This document shows, in pieces, positions 52,989-61,503 of a stretch of 61,503 nt of DNA. The notes beneath the pieces were generated by a model. The model did no database searches. It was not told the origin of the DNA and was given only the letters and a program-made list of their open reading frames with translations. Source of the stretch: an uncultured Paracoccaceae bacterium. Its GTDB lineage: Bacteria > Pseudomonadota > Alphaproteobacteria > Rhodobacterales > Rhodobacteraceae. A program made the position numbers and the translations under genes. The DNA is taken from NCBI GenBank assembly GCA_947498985.1, contig CANMMF010000016.1:1-61503 (forward strand), read 5' to 3'. Numbering within the stretch: the first letter of the stretch is position 1; every line of letters starts with the position of its first letter.

Positions 52989-54478
52989 GCCTGCGCATCC
53001 TCTATTACAACTGGGCCGATTATCTCGATGCGGAAGGCCGCGGCGGGGGGGTGTCGGTCTATCAGCGCAATCTGATCGCGGCGCTGGACCGGCGCGGCGG
53101 GGTGGAGACCGGGTTCTTTTCCTCGGGGCTCAGCCACGATCTGCGCGGCGGCGCGCCGCGCTGGGAGCCGGTGCGCCACGGGCCCGCAGAAGACCGGCAC
53201 CGGCGCTGGGAGATCGTCAATGCCGCGGTGCTGGCCCCGGCGCATCACGCGTTTGGCGATCCGGCCCAGATCGCGCATCCCCGGACCGAAGAGGTGATCT
53301 GCGATCTGATCGCCCGGACCGGGCCCTGGGACGTGCTGCATCTCAACAATCTCGAAGGCCTGCCCGCCGCCGTTCTTGGCCGGATCAGAGACAGTTTTCC
53401 GGATCTCAGGATCGTGCTGTCGCTGCATAATTACTTTGCCGTCTGCCCGCAGGTGAACCTCTGGCACCAGGAGCGCGAGACCTGCGTGGATTTCGATGCC
53501 GGGCGGGCCTGCGAGAACTGCCTGCCCGCGCGCCATGACACCCGCGCGCTGCGGGGCGCCAATGCGCTGTCCTACCGGCTCAAATGCCTCGGCCTGCGCC
53601 CCGGCAGCTGGAGCTTTGACGTGGCGTTTCGCTGGTCGCTGCGGGCCGCGGCGCGCGGGGTGCGCGGCTGGCGGCAGCTGCGCGGGCGCCCGCGCCGCAA
53701 ACCGCCGCAGGGCCCGGGCGATCTGACCGCGCTGCGCCCGCCCGAAGGCGCGCCTTTTGTCACCCGCCGCCGCACCATGGTCGGGATCATAAACAGCACC
53801 TGCGATGCGGTGCTCTGCGTCTCGGAGGCGGTGCGGGATCTGGCGATTCACTACGGCATAGAGCCTGATCTGGCGCAGGTCTCCTATATCGGCACAACCG
53901 AGGCCGAGGCCTGGGCAGAGACCGCGCCGCGCCCGGTGCCGCAGGCCGGGGACGGCACGCTGACGCTGGGCTTTCTGGGCTATATGCGGCGCGACAAGGG
54001 GTTTTATTTCCTGCTGCAGGCGCTCGAGAGCCTGCCTGCGCCGCTGGCGGCCCGGCTGCGGCTGGTGGTGGCGGCGCGGCGCGGCGATCGCACCACCATG
54101 GGACGGCTGGCCGATCTCGGGCGCCGCCTGGCCGAGGTCGATCACGCGGATGGCTATTGCCACGACGATCTCGACCGTCTGCTGGGCCAGGTCGATATCG
54201 GGGTGGTGCCGGTGCTCTGGCATGACAACCTGCCGCAGGTGGCCATCGAGATGCATGCCCGCCACATCCCGCTGCTCTGTGCCGATATGGGCGGCGCGCA
54301 GGAGCTGGGCCGCTGCCCGCAGATGGTCTTTCCGGCCGGTGACACAGAGGCGTTTCACGCCAGAATAGAGACGCTTCTGGCGGGCAAGGTGGATTTCGGC
54401 GCCTATTGGCAGGGCGCGATGCCGCCGGTCGGCATGGCGGCGCATCTGGACGATCTATGGCGGCATTACGAGAGGTAA
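52985..54478 (+). CDS. GT4-family glycosyltransferase
   Basis: A 497-residue GT-B enzyme. The N-terminal acceptor half has RILYYNWADYLDAEGRGGGV and ILSLHNYF-type IVLSLHNYFAVCPQVNLWHQ, with Cys pairs (CVDFDAGRACENCLPARHD) as in several surface-glycan GT4 enzymes. The C-terminal half has LGFLGYMRRDKGFYFLLQAL and VDIGVVPVLWHDNLPQVAIE as the donor site. The start GTG overlaps the sulfotransferase stop. It converges on the giant glycosyltransferase gene, with 29 bp between the ends. Confidence 0.88.
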   Translation: MSLRILYYNWADYLDAEGRGGGVSVYQRNLIAALDRRGGVETGFFSSGLSHDLRGGAPRWEPVRHGPAEDRHRRWEIVNAAVLAPAHHAFGDPAQIAHPRTEEVICDLIARTGPWDVLHLNNLEGLPAAVLGRIRDSFPDLRIVLSLHNYFAVCPQVNLWHQERETCVDFDAGRACENCLPARHDTRALRGANALSYRLKCLGLRPGSWSFDVAFRWSLRAAARGVRGWRQLRGRPRRKPPQGPGDLTALRPPEGAPFVTRRRTMVGIINSTCDAVLCVSEAVRDLAIHYGIEPDLAQVSYIGTTEAEAWAETAPRPVPQAGDGTLTLGFLGYMRRDKGFYFLLQALESLPAPLAARLRLVVAARRGDRTTMGRLADLGRRLAEVDHADGYCHDDLDRLLGQVDIGVVPVLWHDNLPQVAIEMHARHIPLLCADMGGAQELGRCPQMVFPAGDTEAFHARIETLLAGKVDFGAYWQGAMPPVGMAAHLDDLWRHYER

Positions 54479-54507
54479 GGGGTGGTTTTTGCGGGGGGCG
54501 CGGAGCC

Positions 54508-57500
54508 TCACCCCAGCCGGTCGGCGACAAAAGGCACGTCATCCCAGCGCGCCGACAGCGCCGGGTCATGGATCTGCGCGCGCCCTTCGGAGGCCAGCGC
54601 CAGGTATTTGCGGTATTCCTCGGCATTGCCCCAATGCTGGCCGCGCGCCACCTCGGCCTGCGCCTTGCGGTGGAAATCGGCGTTGTACTTGAAATGGCCG
54701 AAGATCAGCTCGCGCGGGGCAATCCGCGCGTCGCCGACAAAATGCAGCCCCGCCGAGAGCCGCATGAACGGATGATAGCGCAAGAGTGCCAGTTTCTGCG
54801 CGGTGAAGAGATTGGGCGCCGAGCCGGGCAGCAGCCGGTGCCGCAGCGCCGAGGTCCAGGCCGGCTGGTCCGAGTAGGGCCCGCGCATCGGGCTGCCGGT
54901 GAGGAACGGGATGCGGTCGGCGAACCCGGCCTCGGCAAAGGGATCGCCGGAGGCGAAGGTGACCTCTGACAAGGCGCCTTCGGGATACATGTCGAGCATG
55001 AAGATCCGCGCCGCCTCGGCCTGTGCAAATTCGGGCGTTTGCAGCAAATCGGGCAGGGTTTGGGTCTGGTTGCGCTGCCAGACCAGGAGCTCGTCCGCAT
55101 CCGCCACAATCGACCAGCGGTGCAGCCGGAAGGCCGCCAGCAGCGCCTGCTGCCAGGCCACGCCGAAGGCCGAGCGCCGGTAATCGGTGTCGACCGAGAA
55201 CACCGCCACGTCCTCCTGTTCGGCCAGAAACTCCAGCGTGCCGTCATCCGAGCCATTGTCGGCGATGAGGAACGCGTCGACGCCCAGCGAGCGGTAATGA
55301 TCGAGAAACGGGCGCAGCAGGAACATCTCGTTGCGCATGCAGGCCACCAGCGCCACCTCCGCCTCCCGGGCGCGGGCGACGCGGGCCTCCGGGCTGATCA
55401 GCTCCAGCGCGTTGCTCTGGTAGCCAAGCGCCGCGTCCTGAAAGCTGGGCCAGATCTTGCGCCGCCGCAGCGTCGGCTGGTCAAGCTGGTGCAGAGCGCT
55501 GGCCTGATCCTCGGTCCGGTCGAGATGCGCCAGCTGCAGCGGCGCGGCACGGCTCGGCAGAAAGCTGTTGAGCCAGGCGGGCACCGGGATCTCGCAGCCC
55601 CGGGGACGGCGGCGGATCGAGATGCGGTAATCCTCTTCGCTCACATGGATGCCGCGCAGCGCCAGCAGATCGCCCAGCATCTTGTCCTCCATGAAGCTGT
55701 CGGCGATCAGGCGCTGGCCGGTGGCGCTGCGGGCGGCGTCGAGGGCGGCGGCCATGGCGCTGCGCGACAGCGCGTAGGCAGAGCCGCCATCGGCGTAATC
55801 CGAGGGCTCCGGCGAGCGGTCAAGCTCCTGGCGTCCGCGCGCGGAGCGGGATTTCGCCTGATGCCAGGCGCGGTCCATCTGGCCGGGGATCCGGGTCAGC
55901 TTGCGGCCGTAATAGGCATGTTTGCGAAAGCTCAGGGAGCGAAAGAACAGGGGCGCGTTGAGAAAGCAGTCATCGTCGATCTTGAGCATATGCGCGTGGC
56001 CGGTGTGGCGATGCACCCAGTCGATGGCGGCGAGGGACTTTTGCGGCAGCCCTTCGTAATCGTCCGGCGCCTGCAGACGCACGATGTCGCCGCTCCGCGT
56101 GCCGTCGCCATCGCCGACCATGACGAGATAGGGCACACCCAGATCCTCCAGCTGGCGCAGCCAGCCGGCGCGCAGCTCCGGAATGCGGCTGTCGAGATGC
56201 GCGGCGCAGGAAAACACCGTGACCACGGTGTCATAGAGCGGCGAGCCGGGTTCGGGGGCGGGCAGGGCGGCCGGATCGGCGCCGGTGGCCGAGAGCAGCG
56301 CGCGGGCCTGCGGATGATCGAGGGCCGCCAGCCGGGGCAGGGCGGCCTCGAGCGCCGCGGCGCGCTGCAAGAGCGGGCGGGCGCTGTCGGGCAGGGCGGC
56401 GATCTGCGCCAGGCACCAGTCCGTCACAAGGTTTGTCACAGGGTTTGACACTGCCTTCGATGCCGGATCCGCCGCGCGCCCGTCCCCGATCTGTGCCGCG
56501 GCGAGCGTCAGCCCCAGGCCGATGCCGAGAAAGCCGTCGCCATCACCGGAAAGCAGCGCCAGATCGGCCAGAACAGTCTCTGTTTCGCCCGCGTTCAGCC
56601 TGTCGGGCGCAGAGAGGATCTCTTCGATCCGGTTTGCCATCCGGATCTGCAGGCCAAAGCGGCGGGCGCGGGGCACGTCGGGGTAAAGCGCGGGCAGGCC
56701 TTCGGCCACAAGCTCCGCCACCTCCGGCGCCACCTCTGCGGCGCCGGGGCTCGCCATATGGCGCAGCGCGGCCTGCACCGGGTCGAGGCTCCGGGTGATC
56801 AGCTGCGCGCGGTCTGGCGCGGTGCCCGGCGGCAGCGGCAGACCCGAGGGGCCAAGCCGGTCGCGCCGGATCCGGGCCGCGTCGCGATTGCCCGCATCCT
56901 CGAAGAAGCGCAGCGCGCTGTGCAGAGCCTCGGGATCTGCATTTTGCGCCTGAACAGTCTCGAAATGTGCCGCGGCCTGCGCCAGATCCGCCGGGATCGC
57001 GCCGCCTTCGGCCCGCAGCATCGTCCAGAACCGGCGCGACAGGCCGTAGATCGCGATGCAGAAGTGCTGCAGGGTCTGGCGCATGTCATCGTCGCGCGCC
57101 AGACGGGTGACCAGCCAGACGGCGGTGCGGGTCAGTTCGGCGCAATGGGCGCGGTCCCAGTAGCGCCTCGCCCGCTGCCAGATGAATGTCTGATAGGCCA
57201 GCAGGGTCTTGTCGCGCAGATCGTCGGGCAGACCGGCGCGGGTCTGGGCGGCGCGCACTGTCCAGGCGAGGGGCGCGGTCAGCACCCAGCCGGTGTCGGG
57301 ATCGGCCTGTGCCAGCCCGTCCAGCGTCTGTTCGAGCGTGTCGAACAGACCCGCGCAGAGCAGGAAAGGCAGCATCGCCGAGCGCGACCAGACATCCTTG
57401 CCGGTCGGGTCGAACATGTGCAGATCCTCCTGCCGGGCCGCGTCATAGAGCACCTCGAATTTGGCCCCTGTTGTGCAGAAATGCTCTGACAGGGCCAGGA

Positions 57501-60438
57501 ACAGACCCTGCCGGGCCGGGCGCGGCAGGGCGAGCCCGGCCAGCACCGCACCGGGATCGGCAGGCGGATCGGCGCGCTGGCTGTGGGTGAACTGCATAAG
57601 CGCGGTTTCGATCTGCGCGGTCACCGGGTCTTTCGGCGCAAGCGGTGCCGGTGGCACAGCGGCGTTTTGCGCCGTATCAGGGTCTGTTTCGGACGATTTG
57701 CCGGTCTTTGCACCGGTGGAGAGCTGGCCGGGCAAGCCCATGGCCGCGGCCAGTTGCCCGGCGGCGGCGCGGGCGGGGCCGGGCAGCAGCTCCAGCAGCG
57801 CGCCATGGCGGAGATGGTCGAGCGCGCGGGCCGCCAGCACCGGATCGCCCGGGCCAAGCCCGGCCTGCAGCATCGCGGCGATCCGGGCGGCCATGTCCTG
57901 CCGGGTGAGGGTCAGGTGCTGCGCCCCCAGCGTGAATGTGACCGCGTCACCCGCATCCTGCCAGATCCGGCCCGACGGGCAGGCGGCCAGCCCGGGCGCG
58001 CCGCCGGGCAGCGGCGCGTCGGTCAGCAGCAGCGCTGCGCCATGCGGGTCCAGAAGCACCTGCCCTGCATGGGCCTGTGCGGCGCGCAGCATCAGCCTGG
58101 GGTCGAGCATCAGCGCCGCCCCCGGCGCCTCGGGCATGAGATCGGTGGCGCGATACCCGCCTTCCACGGCAAGCCGCGTGATCCGGTCGAGCGCGACAAA
58201 GCCGCCCCGGCGCCAGGGCAGACGGCGCTGCAGATCGAAGACGGGCTGGCCGTCGATCAGGATCCGCGCGCGGGGCGGGGTGATCTCGATGGTGACCGCG
58301 TGGCCGAGCCGGGACAGCGCAAAGGGTCTCTGGCGTTCGGCCCGCCAGAGCCCGTCGGGGTGGCTGTCATTGGTGACCGCAAGCTGCTCGCGCAGGCGCA
58401 GCGACAGGTGCAACGCGACCTGCGGCCCGTCACCCGCCAGGAACGACAGATTGGCGTAGTCGTGATCGTGAAAATCGACCCTGAACCGGGCCATCGCGCG
58501 GGATTTCAGGACAAAGAGACAGGTCTCTGCATGCCTGTCGGGGCGGCGCGGGGCGGGCAGCAGCGCCGGGGCGCCAAGCAGGCTGGCCGGGTGCAGGAGC
58601 CGCGCCAGCCGCGGCCCGAAAGCCGGGTCGAACCCGGCGGGATCCTGATATGTGCCGCCATAGCCGCGCAGCTGTCCGGCCAGCGCGATCGCCGCCAGCC
58701 GCCGCGCCCGCGGCAGGCGCGGGCCGGGCAGGGCGGTGTCGACCTCGTCGCGCAGGGCGCGGGCAAAGAGCCGCCGCGGCCAGCCTTGCGGCAGAAGGGC
58801 GCGCGCTTCGGGCGGCAGCGCGCGCAGCAGCCGCGCATGGGCCAGCCCGACGCCGCCGCCGCGGCGCCCGCCGGGATCGAACCGCGCCAGCGCCACCCCG
58901 GTTTCGGCGATATAGGCGGCGCGTCCGGCCAGCAGCGCGGCGCCCAGCCCCAGCGCCCAGCCGGGGCGCGCGCCGGAGGTGAAGGCCAGCGGCGCCTCCT
59001 GCAGGAAGGCGCGGCGAAAGAGCCGGTTCTGGATGTCGGGCGCCAGCGCCAGCGCGGTTTCGGGAGGCAGCTCCAGCGCGCCGGTGGCCGGTGTGCCGGG
59101 CAGCACGCCCGGGTCGGCAAACCCGTCATGCGGCAGCGCCTCGGGCCCGGTGCCGATGCGGAACTGCGCCACGGTCATGTCCGCATCGCAGGCCAGCGCC
59201 GCCTCGATCCAGGTGAGCAGGGCAAAGGGCAAAAGCACGTCCCCGGCGCCGAGGAACTGGATATAGGGTGTGCGGGCCGCGGCCAGACCGCGCTGCCAGG
59301 CCGCCCCGCGCCCGCCATGCCCGTCGCTTGCGGGGCAGGCGATCACCTGCGCTGCGGGGGCGGCGGCCCGCGCCTTTGCAACCGCGGACGCGGGGCAGAC
59401 CAGCAGCAGCTCGAAAGCCGGGCCCGATTGCGCGGCGAGCCCGTCCAGCGAGATGGTCAGGGCGCTGTCGTCGCGCCCGTCCCAGGCCAGCACCACCGAG
59501 AGCAACGTCTCGCCCGCCATCTCGCGTCCCCAGGAGCGGGCGATGTCGGGATCCCAGCCGGGGGTGTAGTCGAGCCCCTGGGCTTTCAGAAACGCCGCGG
59601 CATCCCTGGCAAACCGCGCCCGGCGGGCCGGATCGCGCAGCGCGGTGGAGCGTTCGAAGACCAGCCGCGAGGCGATGCGGGCATAGGCCTCGTCGGCGCG
59701 CCCGTGCGGCCCGGCTTTCAGGATCTCTCCCATCCGGGTGAGCACCGGCAGCTGTTCGAAGACCCGGTCGTCATCGGCGGCGGTGATCTGGCCCGGCCGC
59801 CCGCGGGTCTGCAGGTAAAGCGCGTCGGGCAGGTGCAGCAGGTGGTCGGTCCGCGCCGCGGCGCGCAGGAAAAAGCTGTGATCCTCGAACCAGGTGCCCT
59901 CGTCGAAGCGCAGCCCCTCGATCAGGCGGCGGGTGTAGAGCTTGTTCCAGGCCGAGGGGAAATGCCGGATCACCGCGCACCAATCGGTGAACGCGTGGCG
60001 GCGCGGCACCAGGTGTTGCCCGGGATCGGCGGCGCCGTGGATCGCCGAATGCACGTGGCCCGCGCCATCCGGAAAACACGAGCGCAGCGCGCAGGCCACC
60101 CAGTCGGCATCCTGCGCGACGAGCGCCGAACGCAGGCGGGCGAGGTAGTCGGGCATCACCCTGTCGTCGCTGTCGACAAACGCGATCAGCGCACCCTGCG
60201 CCAGATCGAGCCCGGCATTGCGCGCGCCCGAGAGCCCGCGGTTTTCCTGCCGGATCAGCCGGAAGCGCGGATCGTCCCCGATCGCCTCTTGCGCCACATC
60301 GCCGCTGCCATCGGTGGCGCCGTCATCGATCACGATCACTTCGAAATCGGCAAAGCTCTGGCGGCGCAGGCTCTCAAGGCAGGGCCCCACATGCGCTGCG
60401 ACATCGTGGACCGGCACAATGACCGAGATCTCGGTCAT
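54508..60438 (-). CDS. Giant multi-domain glycosyltransferase with galectin-like domain
   Basis: A 1976-residue protein. Segments in order: (a) GT2 at 1-230, with VIVIDDGATDGSGD and the metal site VDSDDR (D89-D92). (b) A degenerate second GT-A-like segment at about 310-480, where DxD is replaced by GAGD. (c) About 649-745, a galectin-like segment with HLSLR (H677, R681), TND (N690), W698 and E701/R702. (d) A long helical region (about 850-1380). (e) A GT31-like segment at about 1400-1580 with DYEGLPQKSL and LKIDDDCFLN (D1488-D1490). (f) A GT92/Glyco_tranf_2_4-like segment at about 1690-1960 with CMRNEMFLLRPFLDHYRSLG, IADNGSDDGT and VADADELLVW. There is no signal peptide or membrane helix. The frame is intact and the gene is single. 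It could add several residues in order while holding the glycan (inference). Confidence 0.85.
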   Translation of the reverse strand: MTEISVIVPVHDVAAHVGPCLESLRRQSFADFEVIVIDDGATDGSGDVAQEAIGDDPRFRLIRQENRGLSGARNAGLDLAQGALIAFVDSDDRVMPDYLARLRSALVAQDADWVACALRSCFPDGAGHVHSAIHGAADPGQHLVPRRHAFTDWCAVIRHFPSAWNKLYTRRLIEGLRFDEGTWFEDHSFFLRAAARTDHLLHLPDALYLQTRGRPGQITAADDDRVFEQLPVLTRMGEILKAGPHGRADEAYARIASRLVFERSTALRDPARRARFARDAAAFLKAQGLDYTPGWDPDIARSWGREMAGETLLSVVLAWDGRDDSALTISLDGLAAQSGPAFELLLVCPASAVAKARAAAPAAQVIACPASDGHGGRGAAWQRGLAAARTPYIQFLGAGDVLLPFALLTWIEAALACDADMTVAQFRIGTGPEALPHDGFADPGVLPGTPATGALELPPETALALAPDIQNRLFRRAFLQEAPLAFTSGARPGWALGLGAALLAGRAAYIAETGVALARFDPGGRRGGGVGLAHARLLRALPPEARALLPQGWPRRLFARALRDEVDTALPGPRLPRARRLAAIALAGQLRGYGGTYQDPAGFDPAFGPRLARLLHPASLLGAPALLPAPRRPDRHAETCLFVLKSRAMARFRVDFHDHDYANLSFLAGDGPQVALHLSLRLREQLAVTNDSHPDGLWRAERQRPFALSRLGHAVTIEITPPRARILIDGQPVFDLQRRLPWRRGGFVALDRITRLAVEGGYRATDLMPEAPGAALMLDPRLMLRAAQAHAGQVLLDPHGAALLLTDAPLPGGAPGLAACPSGRIWQDAGDAVTFTLGAQHLTLTRQDMAARIAAMLQAGLGPGDPVLAARALDHLRHGALLELLPGPARAAAGQLAAAMGLPGQLSTGAKTGKSSETDPDTAQNAAVPPAPLAPKDPVTAQIETALMQFTHSQRADPPADPGAVLAGLALPRPARQGLFLALSEHFCTTGAKFEVLYDAARQEDLHMFDPTGKDVWSRSAMLPFLLCAGLFDTLEQTLDGLAQADPDTGWVLTAPLAWTVRAAQTRAGLPDDLRDKTLLAYQTFIWQRARRYWDRAHCAELTRTAVWLVTRLARDDDMRQTLQHFCIAIYGLSRRFWTMLRAEGGAIPADLAQAAAHFETVQAQNADPEALHSALRFFEDAGNRDAARIRRDRLGPSGLPLPPGTAPDRAQLITRSLDPVQAALRHMASPGAAEVAPEVAELVAEGLPALYPDVPRARRFGLQIRMANRIEEILSAPDRLNAGETETVLADLALLSGDGDGFLGIGLGLTLAAAQIGDGRAADPASKAVSNPVTNLVTDWCLAQIAALPDSARPLLQRAAALEAALPRLAALDHPQARALLSATGADPAALPAPEPGSPLYDTVVTVFSCAAHLDSRIPELRAGWLRQLEDLGVPYLVMVGDGDGTRSGDIVRLQAPDDYEGLPQKSLAAIDWVHRHTGHAHMLKIDDDCFLNAPLFFRSLSFRKHAYYGRKLTRIPGQMDRAWHQAKSRSARGRQELDRSPEPSDYADGGSAYALSRSAMAAALDAARSATGQRLIADSFMEDKMLGDLLALRGIHVSEEDYRISIRRRPRGCEIPVPAWLNSFLPSRAAPLQLAHLDRTEDQASALHQLDQPTLRRRKIWPSFQDAALGYQSNALELISPEARVARAREAEVALVACMRNEMFLLRPFLDHYRSLGVDAFLIADNGSDDGTLEFLAEQEDVAVFSVDTDYRRSAFGVAWQQALLAAFRLHRWSIVADADELLVWQRNQTQTLPDLLQTPEFAQAEAARIFMLDMYPEGALSEVTFASGDPFAEAGFADRIPFLTGSPMRGPYSDQPAWTSALRHRLLPGSAPNLFTAQKLALLRYHPFMRLSAGLHFVGDARIAPRELIFGHFKYNADFHRKAQAEVARGQHWGNAEEYRKYLALASEGRAQIHDPALSARWDDVPFVADRLG

Positions 60439-60606
60439 CGGCCCGGCAGGGAGGGGAACAGGCGCGTCATGGGGTTGCTTGTTTCGCAGGAAGGCGCTGA
60501 GGTAAAGCCTGTAAAGCCGGGGCGGGCCGTTGCTTGCCGCCTCAGGGCGCAGGTGCTACCAGATCCCCGGCCAGACCGGCCACCGGGTCAGAGCGAGGGT
60601 GGAGGC

Positions 60607-61377
60607 ATGAGTTCCCCATATATCATCTGGACGCTGCGCCGCACCGGCGGCACGACGCTGGCGGGATTGCTGGCCACCCTGTCCGAACATCCCGGTGTCG
60701 AGCACGAGCCGTTCAATGCCGAACGCGTGTTCGGCGAGGTGGTGCGCGGCTGGAAGGCAGACCCCGATCCCGAACGCCTCAAGGCGCATATGGCCGAGGT
60801 GCTGGCGCCGCGACCGGTGATCAAACATTGCCACGAATTGCTGCCGCATGCGCTCAACCGCGCGCTGGCCCGGGTCTCGACCCGGATGGGCTATGTACAT
60901 GTGGTGCTCGACCGGCAGGCAGAGGTCGACCGGATCCTGTCGCTGGAACTGGCCAGGCAGACCGGCGCCTGGGGCCGGGTCGAGGCCTGGCGGGTGTTCG
61001 AGGCGCTGCAATCGGGCGAGCGGCAGATCGGCCCGATCGACATTCCCGAAGCGCTGCAGCATCTGCGGTTCTGCATGGCCCGCAGGCGCGTGTTGCGGGG
61101 GCTGTTCGACAAGCTGGGCATCGTGCCGTTCGAGGTGCTGTTCGAAGAGGTCTACGGCGCGCCCGAGATCGGGCGGGAAAAGGTGCGCGCGCTGCTCGAT
61201 TTCATCGGCATCGATCCCGGCGGGTTCCCCGATTACGAGGCGCAACTGACCGAGGCGCTGCTGCGCAAGGGCCAGAATTCCGCCCGGCTGATGGATTTTG
61301 TACCCAACATCGCCGCCGCAAGACGCAAGCTCCTCGCCGCCGCAGAGACCGGACGCCCACAGGAGGCGCTGCCCTGA
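60607..61377 (+). CDS. Sulfotransferase family protein
   Basis: A 256-residue protein. YIIWTLRRTGGTTLAGLLAT at the N-terminus is a PAPS-loop variant (RRTGGTT), and YVHVVLDRQAEVDRILSLEL resembles the second motif. The C-terminus has VLFEEVYGAPEIGREKVRAL, typical of bacterial sulfotransferases. GGAGG precedes the ATG. It diverges from the giant glycosyltransferase gene, with 168 bp between the starts, so the spacer should hold both promoters. It is the last gene before the right-edge repeats. Confidence 0.85.
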   Translation: MSSPYIIWTLRRTGGTTLAGLLATLSEHPGVEHEPFNAERVFGEVVRGWKADPDPERLKAHMAEVLAPRPVIKHCHELLPHALNRALARVSTRMGYVHVVLDRQAEVDRILSLELARQTGAWGRVEAWRVFEALQSGERQIGPIDIPEALQHLRFCMARRRVLRGLFDKLGIVPFEVLFEEVYGAPEIGREKVRALLDFIGIDPGGFPDYEAQLTEALLRKGQNSARLMDFVPNIAAARRKLLAAAETGRPQEALP

Positions 61378-61435
61378 GAAGGGCGGCAGCGCCGCTGGCC
61401 GTGGCGGGGATTTCGGGTCAGCATCATGTTGCAAC

Positions 61436-61478
61436 CAAGTAGAAATGTCCCTTCCTCCGCAAAGTAGAAATGTCCCAC
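61436..61478 (-). repeat. IS-terminus-like short repeats at right edge
   Basis: CAAGTAGAAATGTCCC (61436-61451) and GCAAAGTAGAAATGTCCCAC (61459-61478). On the minus strand they read GGGACATTTCTACTTTGC, matching the left-edge repeats (28-69) in inverted orientation. They suggest the window is bounded by copies or remnants of one insertion element, or was linearised in it. Confidence 0.45.
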
Positions 61479-61503
61479 TTTTGCGCTGAGGGGAGCAAAG
61501 CCT

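Noticed and set aside
57583-60606. Long plus-strand open frame opposite the giant glycosyltransferase, continuous with the last sulfotransferase gene
   Set aside because: The real sulfotransferase begins at the ATG at 60607 with its own ribosome-binding site. The upstream part is Arg/Gln/Gly-rich antisense sequence, as expected in high-GC DNA.

Overview
This window looks like most or all of a ~61.5 kb extrachromosomal replicon from a marine Rhodobacteraceae (roseobacter-group) bacterium. The evidence is very high GC, a replication initiator of the RepA type known from roseobacter plasmids, a divergent parAB pair and an iteron/DnaA-box region between them. RepA-I plasmids carrying a dTDP-rhamnose operon are established as 'biofilm plasmids' in roseobacters, and this window fits that class. 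Both ends carry related short inverted repeats resembling insertion-sequence termini (perhaps IS21-type), so it may be a contig broken at an IS copy. No rRNA, tRNA, CRISPR array or intact transposase was seen.

Layout. (1) 0.1-10.5 kb: a secretion block on the minus strand, with a LuxR-type regulator, a Met/Cys-containing RTX protein, a PrtE/HlyD adaptor, a PrtD-type ABC exporter and a second RTX protein with a propeller-like N-terminus. (2) 10.7-17.3 kb: two methyltransferases, UDP-galactopyranose mutase, a DUF2793 protein, ManC and an unrecognised protein. (3) 17.5-28 kb: GDP-L-fucose synthesis (gmd, fcl) with a fused double sulfotransferase and three glycosyltransferases, then a second gmd-like gene. 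(4) 28-35.4 kb: three sulfotransferase-like genes, two coiled-coil proteins and an O-FucT/NodZ-like glycosyltransferase. (5) 35.5-38.3 kb: a serralysin-type RTX metalloprotease and a small secreted-type protein. (6) 38.5-42.6 kb: repA, oriV, parA, a parS-like site and parB. (7) 42.7-49 kb: an Stf0-like sulfotransferase of lower GC, rmlCBDA and two GT2 enzymes. (8) 48.9-61.4 kb: kpsM/kpsE/kpsT capsule export, a sulfotransferase, a GT4, a 1976-residue multi-glycosyltransferase and a final sulfotransferase.

How it fits together (inference). The replicon encodes supply of activated fucose, rhamnose and galactofuranose, at least eight glycosyltransferase domains, eight sulfotransferase-like domains in seven genes, and a Wzm/Wzt-type exporter. 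That reads as a factory for a sulfated, fucose/rhamnose-containing surface polysaccharide. The type I system probably secretes the two RTX proteins and the protease, which may be matrix proteins and a matrix-modifying enzyme. Phosphomannomutase, the outer-membrane export protein, KpsC/KpsS, a TolC-like porin and PAPS synthesis are absent and must come from elsewhere.

The most unusual item is the 1976-residue protein at 54508-60438. It joins GT2, GT31-like and GT92-like catalytic segments to a segment with the galectin carbohydrate-binding signature.
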